Below are positions 25,686 to 35,489 of a DNA stretch of 64,000 nt, piece after piece (position 1 is the first letter of the stretch; every line of letters starts with the position of its first letter). The notes under the pieces are model-generated. The model made no database searches. It saw nothing but the letters and a program-made list of their open reading frames with translations, and was not told the DNA's origin. The stretch lies in IMG/VR virus record IMGVR_UViG_3300026257_000002, positions 62,001 to 126,000 of that record; one strand, written 5' to 3'. Position numbers and translations under genes: made by a program. The DNA is from a virus.

Positions 25686-27692
25686 TTAGCTTACCCCCGT
25701 ACCAGAAATATATGCTACAGCATTAGTAATATACAATATCGTTGCTATTCCATATCCCGCTAATGTCTTATCTCCAGTAGATCCATTAGTAAATTTAAGT
25801 GTTATTCCAGTACCTTCAGTAAGTGTACAACTAGAACTGTGATCATTTACCACTGTAATCATAGATCCAGCAGATAATCCAGCTGCTCCTCCTTCAAATG
25901 TTACCGAACCACCGCCAACAGTGACAATTGCTTCTCCAGAACTATAGTTAGTAGTATTAACTATTTCAGCACCAGTTGTGTTATTGATTTTGACTGTTCT
26001 AATATCTACACTTAACTTGTCACTAATAGTTCCGTCAATACCGATTGATGCTTTTGTAACAGTATTGAATGAAAAATCAATAGGGTGATCGCTGCTACTG
26101 TGGATTTCTAAACTAGAAGTTTTTGCGGTAAGAACAAGGAGACCATTAGTATTTGTCTTATCACCAATACTTAAAGTAGTATCGCCACTAGGGTTATCAA
26201 TTTCTATACTACCAGTATCAGCATATAATTTTAGTGGAGAAGCAGTAAAAGCAGCACTTGAATCTAATTCAATGTGTCCTGCACTCTGAATATTTGTTTG
26301 GATGATACCGTTGCTATCAAGTTGAAAAGCACCACCAGCAATTGTCAAACCAATATTAGTTTCCCAACATCCACTAGCATTATCATAAGTAATAAGCTTA
26401 TCAGTAGTTCCTTTCAGTGTAATACCACCACCATCAGCCAAAAGATCAGTAGGTGATCCACTAGTGCCAAGTTCAATATTTTTATCTTCTACTGTTAAAG
26501 TAGTTGTATCAATGGTAGTAGTAGATCCAGAAATATCAAGGTTACCTACAACATAAAGATCCTTATAAACAATAACTCTTTCAGATGCATCAGTCGTCTG
26601 AAGTTGAATGTAAGTATTAGTACCCTCTTTAATAGCAAGAGCATTTGTTGCATTATCTGTAATAGTAACTTCTGTTTCTGAATCTTCAAGATTTACATTC
26701 TCATTAACTTTTAATGAATTATTAATTACTGTTTCACCATTTCCATTAGCAGCACCAATTCTTATATCATCATTAGCAATTAGTAAATCAAAAGTATTTT
26801 GTGATGAAAGAATTTCACCACCATTAACGTTTAAGTCACCATCTAGAACTGTATCATCAGATCTAATATTAAAGTTACTGTTTATTCCAGTGTTTCCAAA
26901 CGTACTAAGACCAGTAACCACAGTAGAGGCAGCACCAAAAGCATTGACTGTTGCTGCTATCGTATTAAAAACATTGATAGAAGTTCTCGATGTTGTAATA
27001 TTATTATTTCTGATAGCAAGAGTGCCAACAACATCAGCACCTATTGTAATATCAGTTGCGTCCATAAGGACTTGGGCAGTATCAATATAATTATTGAAAA
27101 TAGTTGCTGTTGTTGCAGTACTAGCATCAACCTTAATAATACCTGAATTTACTGCAAGTTCTCCAGTAAGTGTAGTGTCCAAATCTACTTCTAGTGTATC
27201 AATAGAAGCAATTCCATCAATCCATAAGTTATTCCATTGCTTAGCGAGAGTACCTAAATTATAGTTAGCAGTTGAATCAGGAACAATACTTGATTGAACA
27301 TCTGCATTGAGTATAATATTATCAGTATCAAGATCACCAAATGTTAATGTGCCACCAGTTCCAGAACCTGCTCTAAATGTAATATCTCCATCTACTTCTA
27401 AGTTACCAGTAACAGCAAGACTGGTAGTTAACCCTAATTTATTAGCATCTACTTTATAAAATCCTTGACCTGTATCCCAGAATAAACTTGGTGATGCTAA
27501 TGTGCCATCATCCATCCCAATAGTTTGATTTGATAAATCAACATCACCATTAATGATCTCATTGATTGCAGTGACTACAACATTTGTCGGAGTTAGTAAT
27601 AAACTTGCATCTCCCACATCAGTGCCGATGAGATTAAGCATCTGGCGCTGTTGCTCGAATGTAAAACTAACTAATACTTCTCTAATTGCCAT
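25686..27692 (-). CDS. Tail fibre-like protein
   Basis: A 668-residue protein starting MAIREVLVSFTFEQQRQMLN. It carries long fibre-type beta repeats: LEVDGDITFRAGSGTGGTLT, NILNADVQSSIVPDSTANYN followed by LGTLAKQWNNLWIDG, and many V.G.L.I.G..T.I segments. The DSTANYNLGT..KQWNNLW element is typical of marine T4-like phage tail fibres. It probably forms a trimeric shaft. A possible late promoter (GATAAATA at 27744-27751) lies 52 nt ahead. The start overlaps the stop of the 67-aa gene by 11 bp. Confidence 0.8.
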   Translation of the reverse strand: MAIREVLVSFTFEQQRQMLNLIGTDVGDASLLLTPTNVVVTAINEIINGDVDLSNQTIGMDDGTLASPSLFWDTGQGFYKVDANKLGLTTSLAVTGNLEVDGDITFRAGSGTGGTLTFGDLDTDNIILNADVQSSIVPDSTANYNLGTLAKQWNNLWIDGIASIDTLEVDLDTTLTGELAVNSGIIKVDASTATTATIFNNYIDTAQVLMDATDITIGADVVGTLAIRNNNITTSRTSINVFNTIAATVNAFGAASTVVTGLSTFGNTGINSNFNIRSDDTVLDGDLNVNGGEILSSQNTFDLLIANDDIRIGAANGNGETVINNSLKVNENVNLEDSETEVTITDNATNALAIKEGTNTYIQLQTTDASERVIVYKDLYVVGNLDISGSTTTIDTTTLTVEDKNIELGTSGSPTDLLADGGGITLKGTTDKLITYDNASGCWETNIGLTIAGGAFQLDSNGIIQTNIQSAGHIELDSSAAFTASPLKLYADTGSIEIDNPSGDTTLSIGDKTNTNGLLVLTAKTSSLEIHSSSDHPIDFSFNTVTKASIGIDGTISDKLSVDIRTVKINNTTGAEIVNTTNYSSGEAIVTVGGGSVTFEGGAAGLSAGSMITVVNDHSSSCTLTEGTGITLKFTNGSTGDKTLAGYGIATILYITNAVAYISGTGVS

Positions 27693-27885
27693 TTGTAAGT
27701 TTCTTTAGTAACTGCTTGATTTCATCAAGTTCTTGCTTCAAAGTATTTATCTCGTTTCTAATACCAGTTCTATTTTGTTTGAATTTCATATATTTTTCAT
27801 ATTCAGAACGATTTGAATTAATCACAGCACCACTTTGCACATCACGATATAAATTGCTGTGACCTTCTACTTTAACCTTATTCAT
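27682..27885 (-). CDS. Small coiled-coil protein in the fibre operon
   Basis: A 67-residue protein, MNKVKVEGHSNLYRDVQSGA followed by VINSNRSEYEKYM and a C-terminal coiled coil (IRNEINTLKQELDEIKQLLK). The N-terminal V.GH..L.RD..SGA.IN pattern is one I recall as widespread in T4-like marine phages and annotated only as hypothetical or virion-associated. It shares 1 bp with the DUF4815-like gene upstream and 11 bp with the fibre downstream, so expression is coupled to both. Likely a small assembly factor or a structural adaptor; function not established. Confidence 0.72.
   Translation of the reverse strand: MNKVKVEGHSNLYRDVQSGAVINSNRSEYEKYMKFKQNRTGIRNEINTLKQELDEIKQLLKKLTNGN
27744..27751 (-). 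promoter_or_regulatory. Possible late promoter (GATAAATA)
   Basis: A NATAAATA match inside the 67-aa gene, 52 nt ahead of the 668-aa fibre start. Could be chance in AT-rich coding DNA. Confidence 0.3.
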
Positions 27886-30800
27886 TATGAGTGAGCAATA
27901 GCACGAATATCTTCAATTCTTGGGGCAAGTGCTGGATCATTTCCAACAAAGACAATTTTAATTGCAAATGATGAGAATGGTTTCAGATCATCAATGGTAT
28001 ATACATATTCTAAATATGAATCCAGATCTTCTACTGATGGAGATAAAGATTTAAGATTATTTGGAATTAAAATATCAGTATTGTCTGAATATCCAGTGCC
28101 ATTGAAAGCTTCCCATGAAATATTTCTAAAATCATCAGAACTACCATCAGGTCTTACTTTATAGAAAACTTTGATATTTTTATTATCAAACATATTTGCA
28201 GTAATCTTACAATCAAGAGATGTGGCAGGAGATTCTAAAGTTACTTCTTTAGTGAGATACTTAGAAGATGTAGAACTATTGAATGAATCTTCACCTACAA
28301 ACAAGAAACCATTAGATGCAGTTACTCCAGTAATAGATCTACTTGTCACAGGAGTCGTTCCTGTGTTGCTGTCATCAATGATATCATTGACTGCAAAAAG
28401 TTCATCAGTAGTAACTTTAACTTTCAGTGATCCAGTTCCAGAATCCCATCCAATAACAATACCAGATTTAACTGAAACAGTATCTAGTGTTGCTTCCACA
28501 CCTCCTTGCTGAATAATGTTACCTGCGACAAAAGGTCCATTTGTAACATTAATTAATTTTAATGTTTTATTATTTAAATCAACTGAGACAACTTGACCAG
28601 CAGCACCACCAGATTGAATTAAATTTGTATTACTATCAACAGTATTAATGAAATTACCGCCACTAGAATTAGAATAAACCAAGACTGCAGTGGAAACTAC
28701 ATCAGGATTAACAGTGGTTACTGTATAGTCAGAATTTGTATCTACACTTAGAGTTTGAGATACAGTACCAAATCTATCTTCATTACCAGTTGGATTATCC
28801 ATTCTAGAAGAAACTGTGATCAAATTACATCTATTAGCATCAAGCACTGGTGAAATATTATCTTTTGTTGTTTGAAGTGAAATAGTCTGAGTAATAGATC
28901 TTTCTCCATTCATCAAAGATGCTTGAGCTCTGTATACTTCATTAACTGGTGAAGCGATTATTCTACTTTCTTCAAAGTAATAATTGTCATTAGAACTAAT
29001 AAAGTAGGTAGGAGAAATCTTATATTCATTAGTTGTATTTGAATCAACTGCTTTGCCATAAACAGTTTTGATATTTTGAGAAACTGTAGATGATGGGAAG
29101 GTCAGAAGAGCAACTTGAGGAGAAACAATTTGATATAATTTATTAGTAGTTGCTGTGATTGCAGTTCCACCTCCAGAACCACTTCCACTCACAGAAACAT
29201 TAGCAGCAGTCCAAAGATCACTGTCAATAAAAATGCAGTATTCATCAATACCAACATTACTCACAGAATGTAACCCGTTTATTAATGTTACAGGAACTCC
29301 GTAAATACCATTTACCGCCCCAGCACCAACAACATTACCAAGTATGACAAGATCACCTTCATTCATACCATGATTAGGATGATTAACGCGAAGAATTTTT
29401 TGGTTGGAACCAAATAGTGCTGAAGTTCCTAAAGTTTCATCAACAGAAATAGCATTGTCTGGAAGATTTACTACATCCAAATCATCATTGATTAATTCGA
29501 TATTTGCTGTTCCTGTAGTATCAAATACACATCTGTTAGTAGAAAATTTAAGATCTTGTAAGGTATCTTCAATCCATGCAGAAGAATTTTGTGACTTATA
29601 CAAAGACCCTACATCCGGTTGTGTAGATGCAGCAACTGTGCTATTCAGAAGTGAATCACCTACTATTGAACTATACAAAGTATAATCTTTAGATGATGTA
29701 GTTACTACTACAGCATATGTTGCATCATTTTGTAAATAAACAGGTGACTTAAAATTAAACTTAGTTTTATTAGAAGCATCAGATGAAGTTGAAATACCCA
29801 TCCTAACTGCTGGATTTGTTACTTTAAATACCGCTGTAGCAGATGCTAAACTATCACCACCAGAAATACTTACTGTGGGCGCAGTATAATAACCAGATCC
29901 TTTGTTGGTTAGATTAACTTCATACACTTTACCATTATAAATTTTAGCTGATGCACTAGCAGAAGAACCAAATGATCCACCGATATCACCAGTAATATTG
30001 ACTACTGTAGTTTCATCATTGTATTGAGAACCAAAACTAGTAACTTTAATTTTATCAACTATACCCGAATCATTATCTACATTAAATGTAGTGATAGTAA
30101 TCGCAGGAGATCTATTAACGACAAATTCTTCACCTGCAATAAATTCAGTTCCATTATGGTTTGAAAGAATTAAGTTATATCTAGCGTTTGTTGTTGTAGT
30201 AGTTAAATTAGTCTTAATGGTTCCCACAGCACCGGAAGTTTTTCCAGTGATTGTTTCACCAGCAAAAAGTGTAATACCAGAAGGTACATCAACACTCATT
30301 TTAATTCTGAGTCGGGTGTCTGAACTTAAAGAACACTCACTAAATGGTAAAACTGTTCTTGTAGGAACACCACCATTAGTTTCTGTTAAATATACACTTA
30401 CCGGTCTATTAGTATCTTCTCCAGTTGGAGTTGCTTTATTTGCAAAGTAAAGATCGATACTAGAAAGGAATAATCCTTCTTCAAAACCAGAAACTCGGAA
30501 TGTTTGGGCGAGAGGATCTAATAATCCAGACTGATTGATATTAACTAATGAACTACCAACATACTGAACTGTATCAGAATTTGAAGTTGACCTTCTGCTG
30601 ATATAAGGTACTCTGGTTGACTGAATAGAGGTTGTGAATGTTTCTGGCAATCCAGTTACGTTATATGATGTTTCTGCAAAAGTAGCAACATCTGAGTTAG
30701 AACCACTATTCGTAGCACTTGAAGTTAATCTAAATGATTTGCTACCAACAACAAATGATTTCTTGGAACTTGTTTCATCGTAGAATGATCCAGGAGAAAT

Positions 30801-33800
30801 TTGTAAATCAATTGTCTTCTTACCTTTAATTGGAGAGTATCCATTAGGAATTAAGAAAATACCACTGATACTTCCATTATCATCGGTAATAATATCTTCA
30901 CCAAAACCTTTTTCGGCATATCCAGCAACACTAGTAAATGGTGTTGTGATATTAGTAACATCATCTGGATTTGTCCATGAAGAAACGGCGATGCCATCAA
31001 AGAAAGCATATAACTTAGTATTCGGTTCGAGACCATTAACAACAAATTTAACTTGCTTAGATCTAATATAAGGATTATATGGAGTTGATAAAGTTCTTTG
31101 ACCTCGATCTGCTGCAGCAGATCCATAAGGTGAAACTCTATTTAATGTACCATTTCTAGATCTTGTTCTAGTTTTACTAGCGATAACAATATCAGGTACT
31201 GAAGCAAATTGATTAGAAGATCCAATGAAGTTAGTGGAGTTACTTAGAGTATATGTTGGCGTTCCAATCCATGAGATCTGCCATTCATTCCAAAGACTTC
31301 CCCACATTTCAGGATTATTATTTTTGATATTATCAAAAACAGAGTTTTCATTTACAATTAATTCAGGCGCTGTATCAGTATCTTTCCACTCATCAATATT
31401 AGGTTCTAATGTCATCAAACCAGCAAACTTTGCTGATTTATCTGGGTTAACTGCGATAGTTTTAGTAGCAGCTAAATTTTCTACCGTTTTCATCTCAGTA
31501 TAAGGTAGCATAATAAGCTCACCTTTTCTTATATATCCACTAGTAGCTCTTTGAGCATCATTTAAATCTTTTTCAATAAGACTTGTTTGAGAGGCAGCAT
31601 AACTAGGTCTCAAAATTCCTAATTGAGTATCAACAGCACATCTGTAATCAGATGATCCTGTATTACCAACTCCATGACCCTCAAAATTATCTACAAGAAT
31701 ACCATTCTTGAATCTGTCATTACCAAACTCATCTTTAACTTGAGTATTGAATGTATCTTGCTCCAGAAGACTTAATACTGTATAGTATTCAAGTTTCTCA
31801 ACTCTTTTTTCTAACTTACCAATGTCTCTCATCGTATAACGACGATTATCAAAACTCTTGGAAGTAATATCAGAAATACTATAGGTATAAGCAGGAATAT
31901 TTAAGTGGTATAAAAGAATGCCATCAGAAATTTCTTGAGGTATTTGTGGGTTTAGTGAAGGTGTTCCTTTTGAAACAACAAAACCACCTGTCTTAGCAAT
32001 ATAAACGGAATCAATTCTATTCAGATAGAATTGATATCCAGCATCAAAAGACGTTCCTGCAATAGGAAGTGTGGATGCAGAAGATCCTGTTCCAGTAAAT
32101 TTAAGAGCATTTACAGTTACTTTATCACTATATCCTGGAATTACTGTAGCTGTGTCAAGACCATCATAGTCAGAAACTCTTGGTCTAAAGTCAACTGTAT
32201 CTCTAAGTGAAATTCTTCCATAAACACTTGAGTCATAGTATGGAATATCTTTATAAGTAATATTGGTATATGAGTCTACTGTAAAATAATCACCGGTATT
32301 AACACCACCAATATGTTTGAAGTAATCGAATACCACAAGAAGTCTGCTGGTAGGTGCAATTGCTCCTGGTTTTAGTGTAATACGAGCAAGATCATAATGT
32401 GTATCTCTTTGACCACCATCAAAATTAAAGCGATCAGTGACTTGAACATCGTTATTAGTGGCAGGTGAATCAGTAGCAGACATATAAACTGCTTTTAATT
32501 TCAGTCCATCAGCATACTGAATGGGAATCGAAGGATCTGAAAATCCACTAGATACATGATATTCTTGATTTTCTACAAGAATTTTAGTCTTAGGAGAAGT
32601 ATCTACCTTTCTTACAGGAGCAATTAACTTAAATGGAATGTTAGCAAACGTAACACCAAGATCAATTGTAATACTTTGAGCACTATTGCCCAAATCTACT
32701 TTACCAGAGAGGTCAAGTAATTCACCAGTATTTGGATTTGTCATCACATAATTTTCTGATGTATATCCAAGGAACTGCTCGTTCGTTCCTACGCTAATAT
32801 TAATAGCACCACTAGCATCGAGATTTCCTAAGAATTCTTGCTGCACTGTATAGTTGATATTGGTATTATTAGCATCCAATACCATTGTTTTTACATGCTT
32901 ATTTGGTAGTGGATATATTAGAGTATTAGTCTCAGCACCAGAAAGTTTTGAACGAATTCTAGAAATTTTCTTAGTAGAGAATGATGATAGAATAGCACCA
33001 TAGATATAAATTTTAGCAGAATCTCCACTACCATCAGGTACTGCATATTTTACTGAGTATTTTCTAGTAACACCAGGATTATCAACAACAGCAATAACAT
33101 CTCCTGTCACTAGATCTACATCTGGTCTAGATCCAAGATTATCTGCCTTAATGAAATAGTCTCCTTCGGTAGCACTAAATGTAGCTCCATTATCGATATA
33201 ATATGAAAGATCATTGCTGTAAATATCACCAGCAAAAGGATTTCCTGTTGTAGCATTAAAGAAACTCTTAACGAAAGATGAATCATAATTTACGATGGTG
33301 TTAGCATTCAGGTTTGCTGCGACAAAACATCCACTCCCAGTAGGGTCAACAATTTCTATAGTAGGAGGAGTAACAAATGTTCCTAATGCTAACCTTGCAG
33401 CAGGTGTAATTGTGATAGATCTAATTTCATTATTTAAAATAACGATATTTGCAGCACCAATGTCAGTAAGTCTATTTACACCATTAATGTTGATTGCAGT
33501 GATATTTGTATTTAAGTTATATGCAGAACCAAAAGATATCATCTTAAGTGATGCTAAAGAACCTTTTGGTTCTACGAAATTATATGGGGTTGAGGTTTCA
33601 TCTTGTTCAGAAAGTAAAGTCTCTCCGTCAATAAAAGTGCCGGAAACTCTAGATAAAATTACTTCATTTGTATCATCAATTAACTGCTCTACAATTCCTC
33701 TAGCACCACTTGTCTGACCAGTAATGAATTTACCTAATGAGAAATTTAGTGGATTTCTGCATAAAATTTTAGTAAAGTATTCTGCATTGAATAAACCAAG

Positions 33801-35447
33801 TTTATAAAGTGATGATTTATCATAAACTCCTCCTGTAGAAGTTCCAGTGAGAAACTTAACTGATTTAGTTTTACAAATACCAATAACTGGTGTTGTAATT
33901 CTTTCTGTTGTTTTTAATGTTCCTGAAACAGCTCCCATGGTGATACTTTCACCAATACCCCAGTCACCCGAAGTTGCTTTCGTTACAATAGCAACTGCTT
34001 CAGTTTGAGATGAATTTAATTGATAATATCTAACTTGACCGCTTTGGGCACCAATACTGTAATTGGTATTTACTGGGACTAAATCTACATCACTTAAAGT
34101 CTCAACTGTAATCATCCAGAACTCTTCTCCATCTGGTGCGGTATCGTCGAGATTAGCAGTAGTTTCGCCAAATGCAATATCATGATACTTATCATAGAAT
34201 TTCAATTCTTGATATGCACTAGTGCTAAGTAATCCAGTACCAGTCAAGTTCTGAGATTTACTTTCAACATCAGGGAATGATAGAAGATTAGTTGCAGTAA
34301 AATTAGATCCTTCTCCAGGACTTAATGAATTATTTTCTTGTGTCTCAGTTTCTCTTGCTTTATCAACCTCAAGATATCTTACTGATGTAGTCTCAATTTC
34401 ATATCCTTTTACATATGCTTTTCCTGGTTCAATAACCACTACAAATTTATCTTCAGAACCACCTTGTTCTACAGAATATACACCATTATTATCTACTGTT
34501 GATAAACTTTCTTTAAAGTTTAGTAAAAATTCTTTAACTACATAATCACCCGATTCATCAAATGTTCTCCTTGCAAGAATATCTTCAATAAGACTATTAC
34601 GAGAAACAACTCCTACAGTAGGACTAATAGAACCATCCTTTATCTGAAGTAGTTCGACAAAATCTTTTTGTGCTGCTAAATCAATAGGTCTTGATACTAA
34701 AGTTACCGATAACTTAAGTCTATGAGCGCCAGGAGCAGCATAGTTAGAATAACCCTGAGCATTGTCAAGCAAAGAGAAATCTTCTTCTGGTGTGATAAGT
34801 TGTTCTGATACAATAAAACCTACCTTATAAGTAGGATTATTAGAATACTTATCTAGAATTAAAGTTTCATTTTGATTTTTCACCAAAGATCCATTGATGA
34901 AGTAGATACCTTCTCTGACTGAAACAGCAGAACCATATCCCATGGCAGCACTTTCAGTAGGTTTCACATTTCCACTAATACCAACAATCGCTGTCGGAGC
35001 TCCTGGTGAATTGGAAGTTATAGTCTCACCTTCACTAAAGGTAAGTGCAGTATTACTACTACCACCAGTTTCATACTTAACAAATAAAGTGGTTGAATCT
35101 GATGAAGTAGCAGCTGTAGCATTTAATACCGTAGCAACTACACCAGAAACATTACCAGTCATTTTCTTACCGATATAATCGGTAATTTCTAAGTTATTCG
35201 TGAAAGAACTTACTTTCACAAAACTATATTGTTTGTCTACAATAACTTCCCCAGGAACAACAACAGATCCCTGTTTAAAGTTTGCCTTAGCAAGACTTTC
35301 AACTTGATTTTGTAAAATAGATTGTAAAGTTGTTAATTCCCTAGATTGAATTGAGTATCCAGGTCTGAAAAGAACTCGGTAAAAGTTGCTATTCGGATCA
35401 AAATCATCAAAATATGGAGATTTGTTTAGATTAGTACTCTGGGGCAT
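27885..35447 (-). CDS. DUF4815-like giant virion (baseplate/fibre) protein
   Basis: A 2520-residue protein. The N-terminus, NLNKSPYFDDFDPNSNFYRV then FRPGYSIQSRELTTLQSILQ and NQVESLAKANFKQGS, matches the DUF4815 phage structural family, which starts with NVSPYFDDFD and a RPG..VQ.RELTQLQ helix. A long C-terminal part contains the family's LDPLAQTFRVSGFEEGLFLS strand and KATPTGEDTNRPVSVYLTET. It lies downstream of gp8, the place held by gp9/gp10 fibre-attachment genes in T4, so a baseplate-to-fibre connection is a reasonable inference. It is longer than most DUF4815 proteins owing to inserted beta modules. It shares 1 bp with the next gene. Confidence 0.82.
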   Translation of the reverse strand: MPQSTNLNKSPYFDDFDPNSNFYRVLFRPGYSIQSRELTTLQSILQNQVESLAKANFKQGSVVVPGEVIVDKQYSFVKVSSFTNNLEITDYIGKKMTGNVSGVVATVLNATAATSSDSTTLFVKYETGGSSNTALTFSEGETITSNSPGAPTAIVGISGNVKPTESAAMGYGSAVSVREGIYFINGSLVKNQNETLILDKYSNNPTYKVGFIVSEQLITPEEDFSLLDNAQGYSNYAAPGAHRLKLSVTLVSRPIDLAAQKDFVELLQIKDGSISPTVGVVSRNSLIEDILARRTFDESGDYVVKEFLLNFKESLSTVDNNGVYSVEQGGSEDKFVVVIEPGKAYVKGYEIETTSVRYLEVDKARETETQENNSLSPGEGSNFTATNLLSFPDVESKSQNLTGTGLLSTSAYQELKFYDKYHDIAFGETTANLDDTAPDGEEFWMITVETLSDVDLVPVNTNYSIGAQSGQVRYYQLNSSQTEAVAIVTKATSGDWGIGESITMGAVSGTLKTTERITTPVIGICKTKSVKFLTGTSTGGVYDKSSLYKLGLFNAEYFTKILCRNPLNFSLGKFITGQTSGARGIVEQLIDDTNEVILSRVSGTFIDGETLLSEQDETSTPYNFVEPKGSLASLKMISFGSAYNLNTNITAININGVNRLTDIGAANIVILNNEIRSITITPAARLALGTFVTPPTIEIVDPTGSGCFVAANLNANTIVNYDSSFVKSFFNATTGNPFAGDIYSNDLSYYIDNGATFSATEGDYFIKADNLGSRPDVDLVTGDVIAVVDNPGVTRKYSVKYAVPDGSGDSAKIYIYGAILSSFSTKKISRIRSKLSGAETNTLIYPLPNKHVKTMVLDANNTNINYTVQQEFLGNLDASGAINISVGTNEQFLGYTSENYVMTNPNTGELLDLSGKVDLGNSAQSITIDLGVTFANIPFKLIAPVRKVDTSPKTKILVENQEYHVSSGFSDPSIPIQYADGLKLKAVYMSATDSPATNNDVQVTDRFNFDGGQRDTHYDLARITLKPGAIAPTSRLLVVFDYFKHIGGVNTGDYFTVDSYTNITYKDIPYYDSSVYGRISLRDTVDFRPRVSDYDGLDTATVIPGYSDKVTVNALKFTGTGSSASTLPIAGTSFDAGYQFYLNRIDSVYIAKTGGFVVSKGTPSLNPQIPQEISDGILLYHLNIPAYTYSISDITSKSFDNRRYTMRDIGKLEKRVEKLEYYTVLSLLEQDTFNTQVKDEFGNDRFKNGILVDNFEGHGVGNTGSSDYRCAVDTQLGILRPSYAASQTSLIEKDLNDAQRATSGYIRKGELIMLPYTEMKTVENLAATKTIAVNPDKSAKFAGLMTLEPNIDEWKDTDTAPELIVNENSVFDNIKNNNPEMWGSLWNEWQISWIGTPTYTLSNSTNFIGSSNQFASVPDIVIASKTRTRSRNGTLNRVSPYGSAAADRGQRTLSTPYNPYIRSKQVKFVVNGLEPNTKLYAFFDGIAVSSWTNPDDVTNITTPFTSVAGYAEKGFGEDIITDDNGSISGIFLIPNGYSPIKGKKTIDLQISPGSFYDETSSKKSFVVGSKSFRLTSSATNSGSNSDVATFAETSYNVTGLPETFTTSIQSTRVPYISRRSTSNSDTVQYVGSSLVNINQSGLLDPLAQTFRVSGFEEGLFLSSIDLYFANKATPTGEDTNRPVSVYLTETNGGVPTRTVLPFSECSLSSDTRLRIKMSVDVPSGITLFAGETITGKTSGAVGTIKTNLTTTTTNARYNLILSNHNGTEFIAGEEFVVNRSPAITITTFNVDNDSGIVDKIKVTSFGSQYNDETTVVNITGDIGGSFGSSASASAKIYNGKVYEVNLTNKGSGYYTAPTVSISGGDSLASATAVFKVTNPAVRMGISTSSDASNKTKFNFKSPVYLQNDATYAVVVTTSSKDYTLYSSIVGDSLLNSTVAASTQPDVGSLYKSQNSSAWIEDTLQDLKFSTNRCVFDTTGTANIELINDDLDVVNLPDNAISVDETLGTSALFGSNQKILRVNHPNHGMNEGDLVILGNVVGAGAVNGIYGVPVTLINGLHSVSNVGIDEYCIFIDSDLWTAANVSVSGSGSGGGTAITATTNKLYQIVSPQVALLTFPSSTVSQNIKTVYGKAVDSNTTNEYKISPTYFISSNDNYYFEESRIIASPVNEVYRAQASLMNGERSITQTISLQTTKDNISPVLDANRCNLITVSSRMDNPTGNEDRFGTVSQTLSVDTNSDYTVTTVNPDVVSTAVLVYSNSSGGNFINTVDSNTNLIQSGGAAGQVVSVDLNNKTLKLINVTNGPFVAGNIIQQGGVEATLDTVSVKSGIVIGWDSGTGSLKVKVTTDELFAVNDIIDDSNTGTTPVTSRSITGVTASNGFLFVGEDSFNSSTSSKYLTKEVTLESPATSLDCKITANMFDNKNIKVFYKVRPDGSSDDFRNISWEAFNGTGYSDNTDILIPNNLKSLSPSVEDLDSYLEYVYTIDDLKPFSSFAIKIVFVGNDPALAPRIEDIRAIAHS

Positions 35448-35489
35448 ATTACTAGACTAGTAAGTTGTTTTGATCTTATATGGTATATA

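Noticed and set aside
19750-27692. Assigning the fibre genes to T4 gp9, gp10, gp11, gp12 or wac one by one
   Set aside because: Gene order suggests the region is equivalent, but I see no residue-level signature for any of these proteins.
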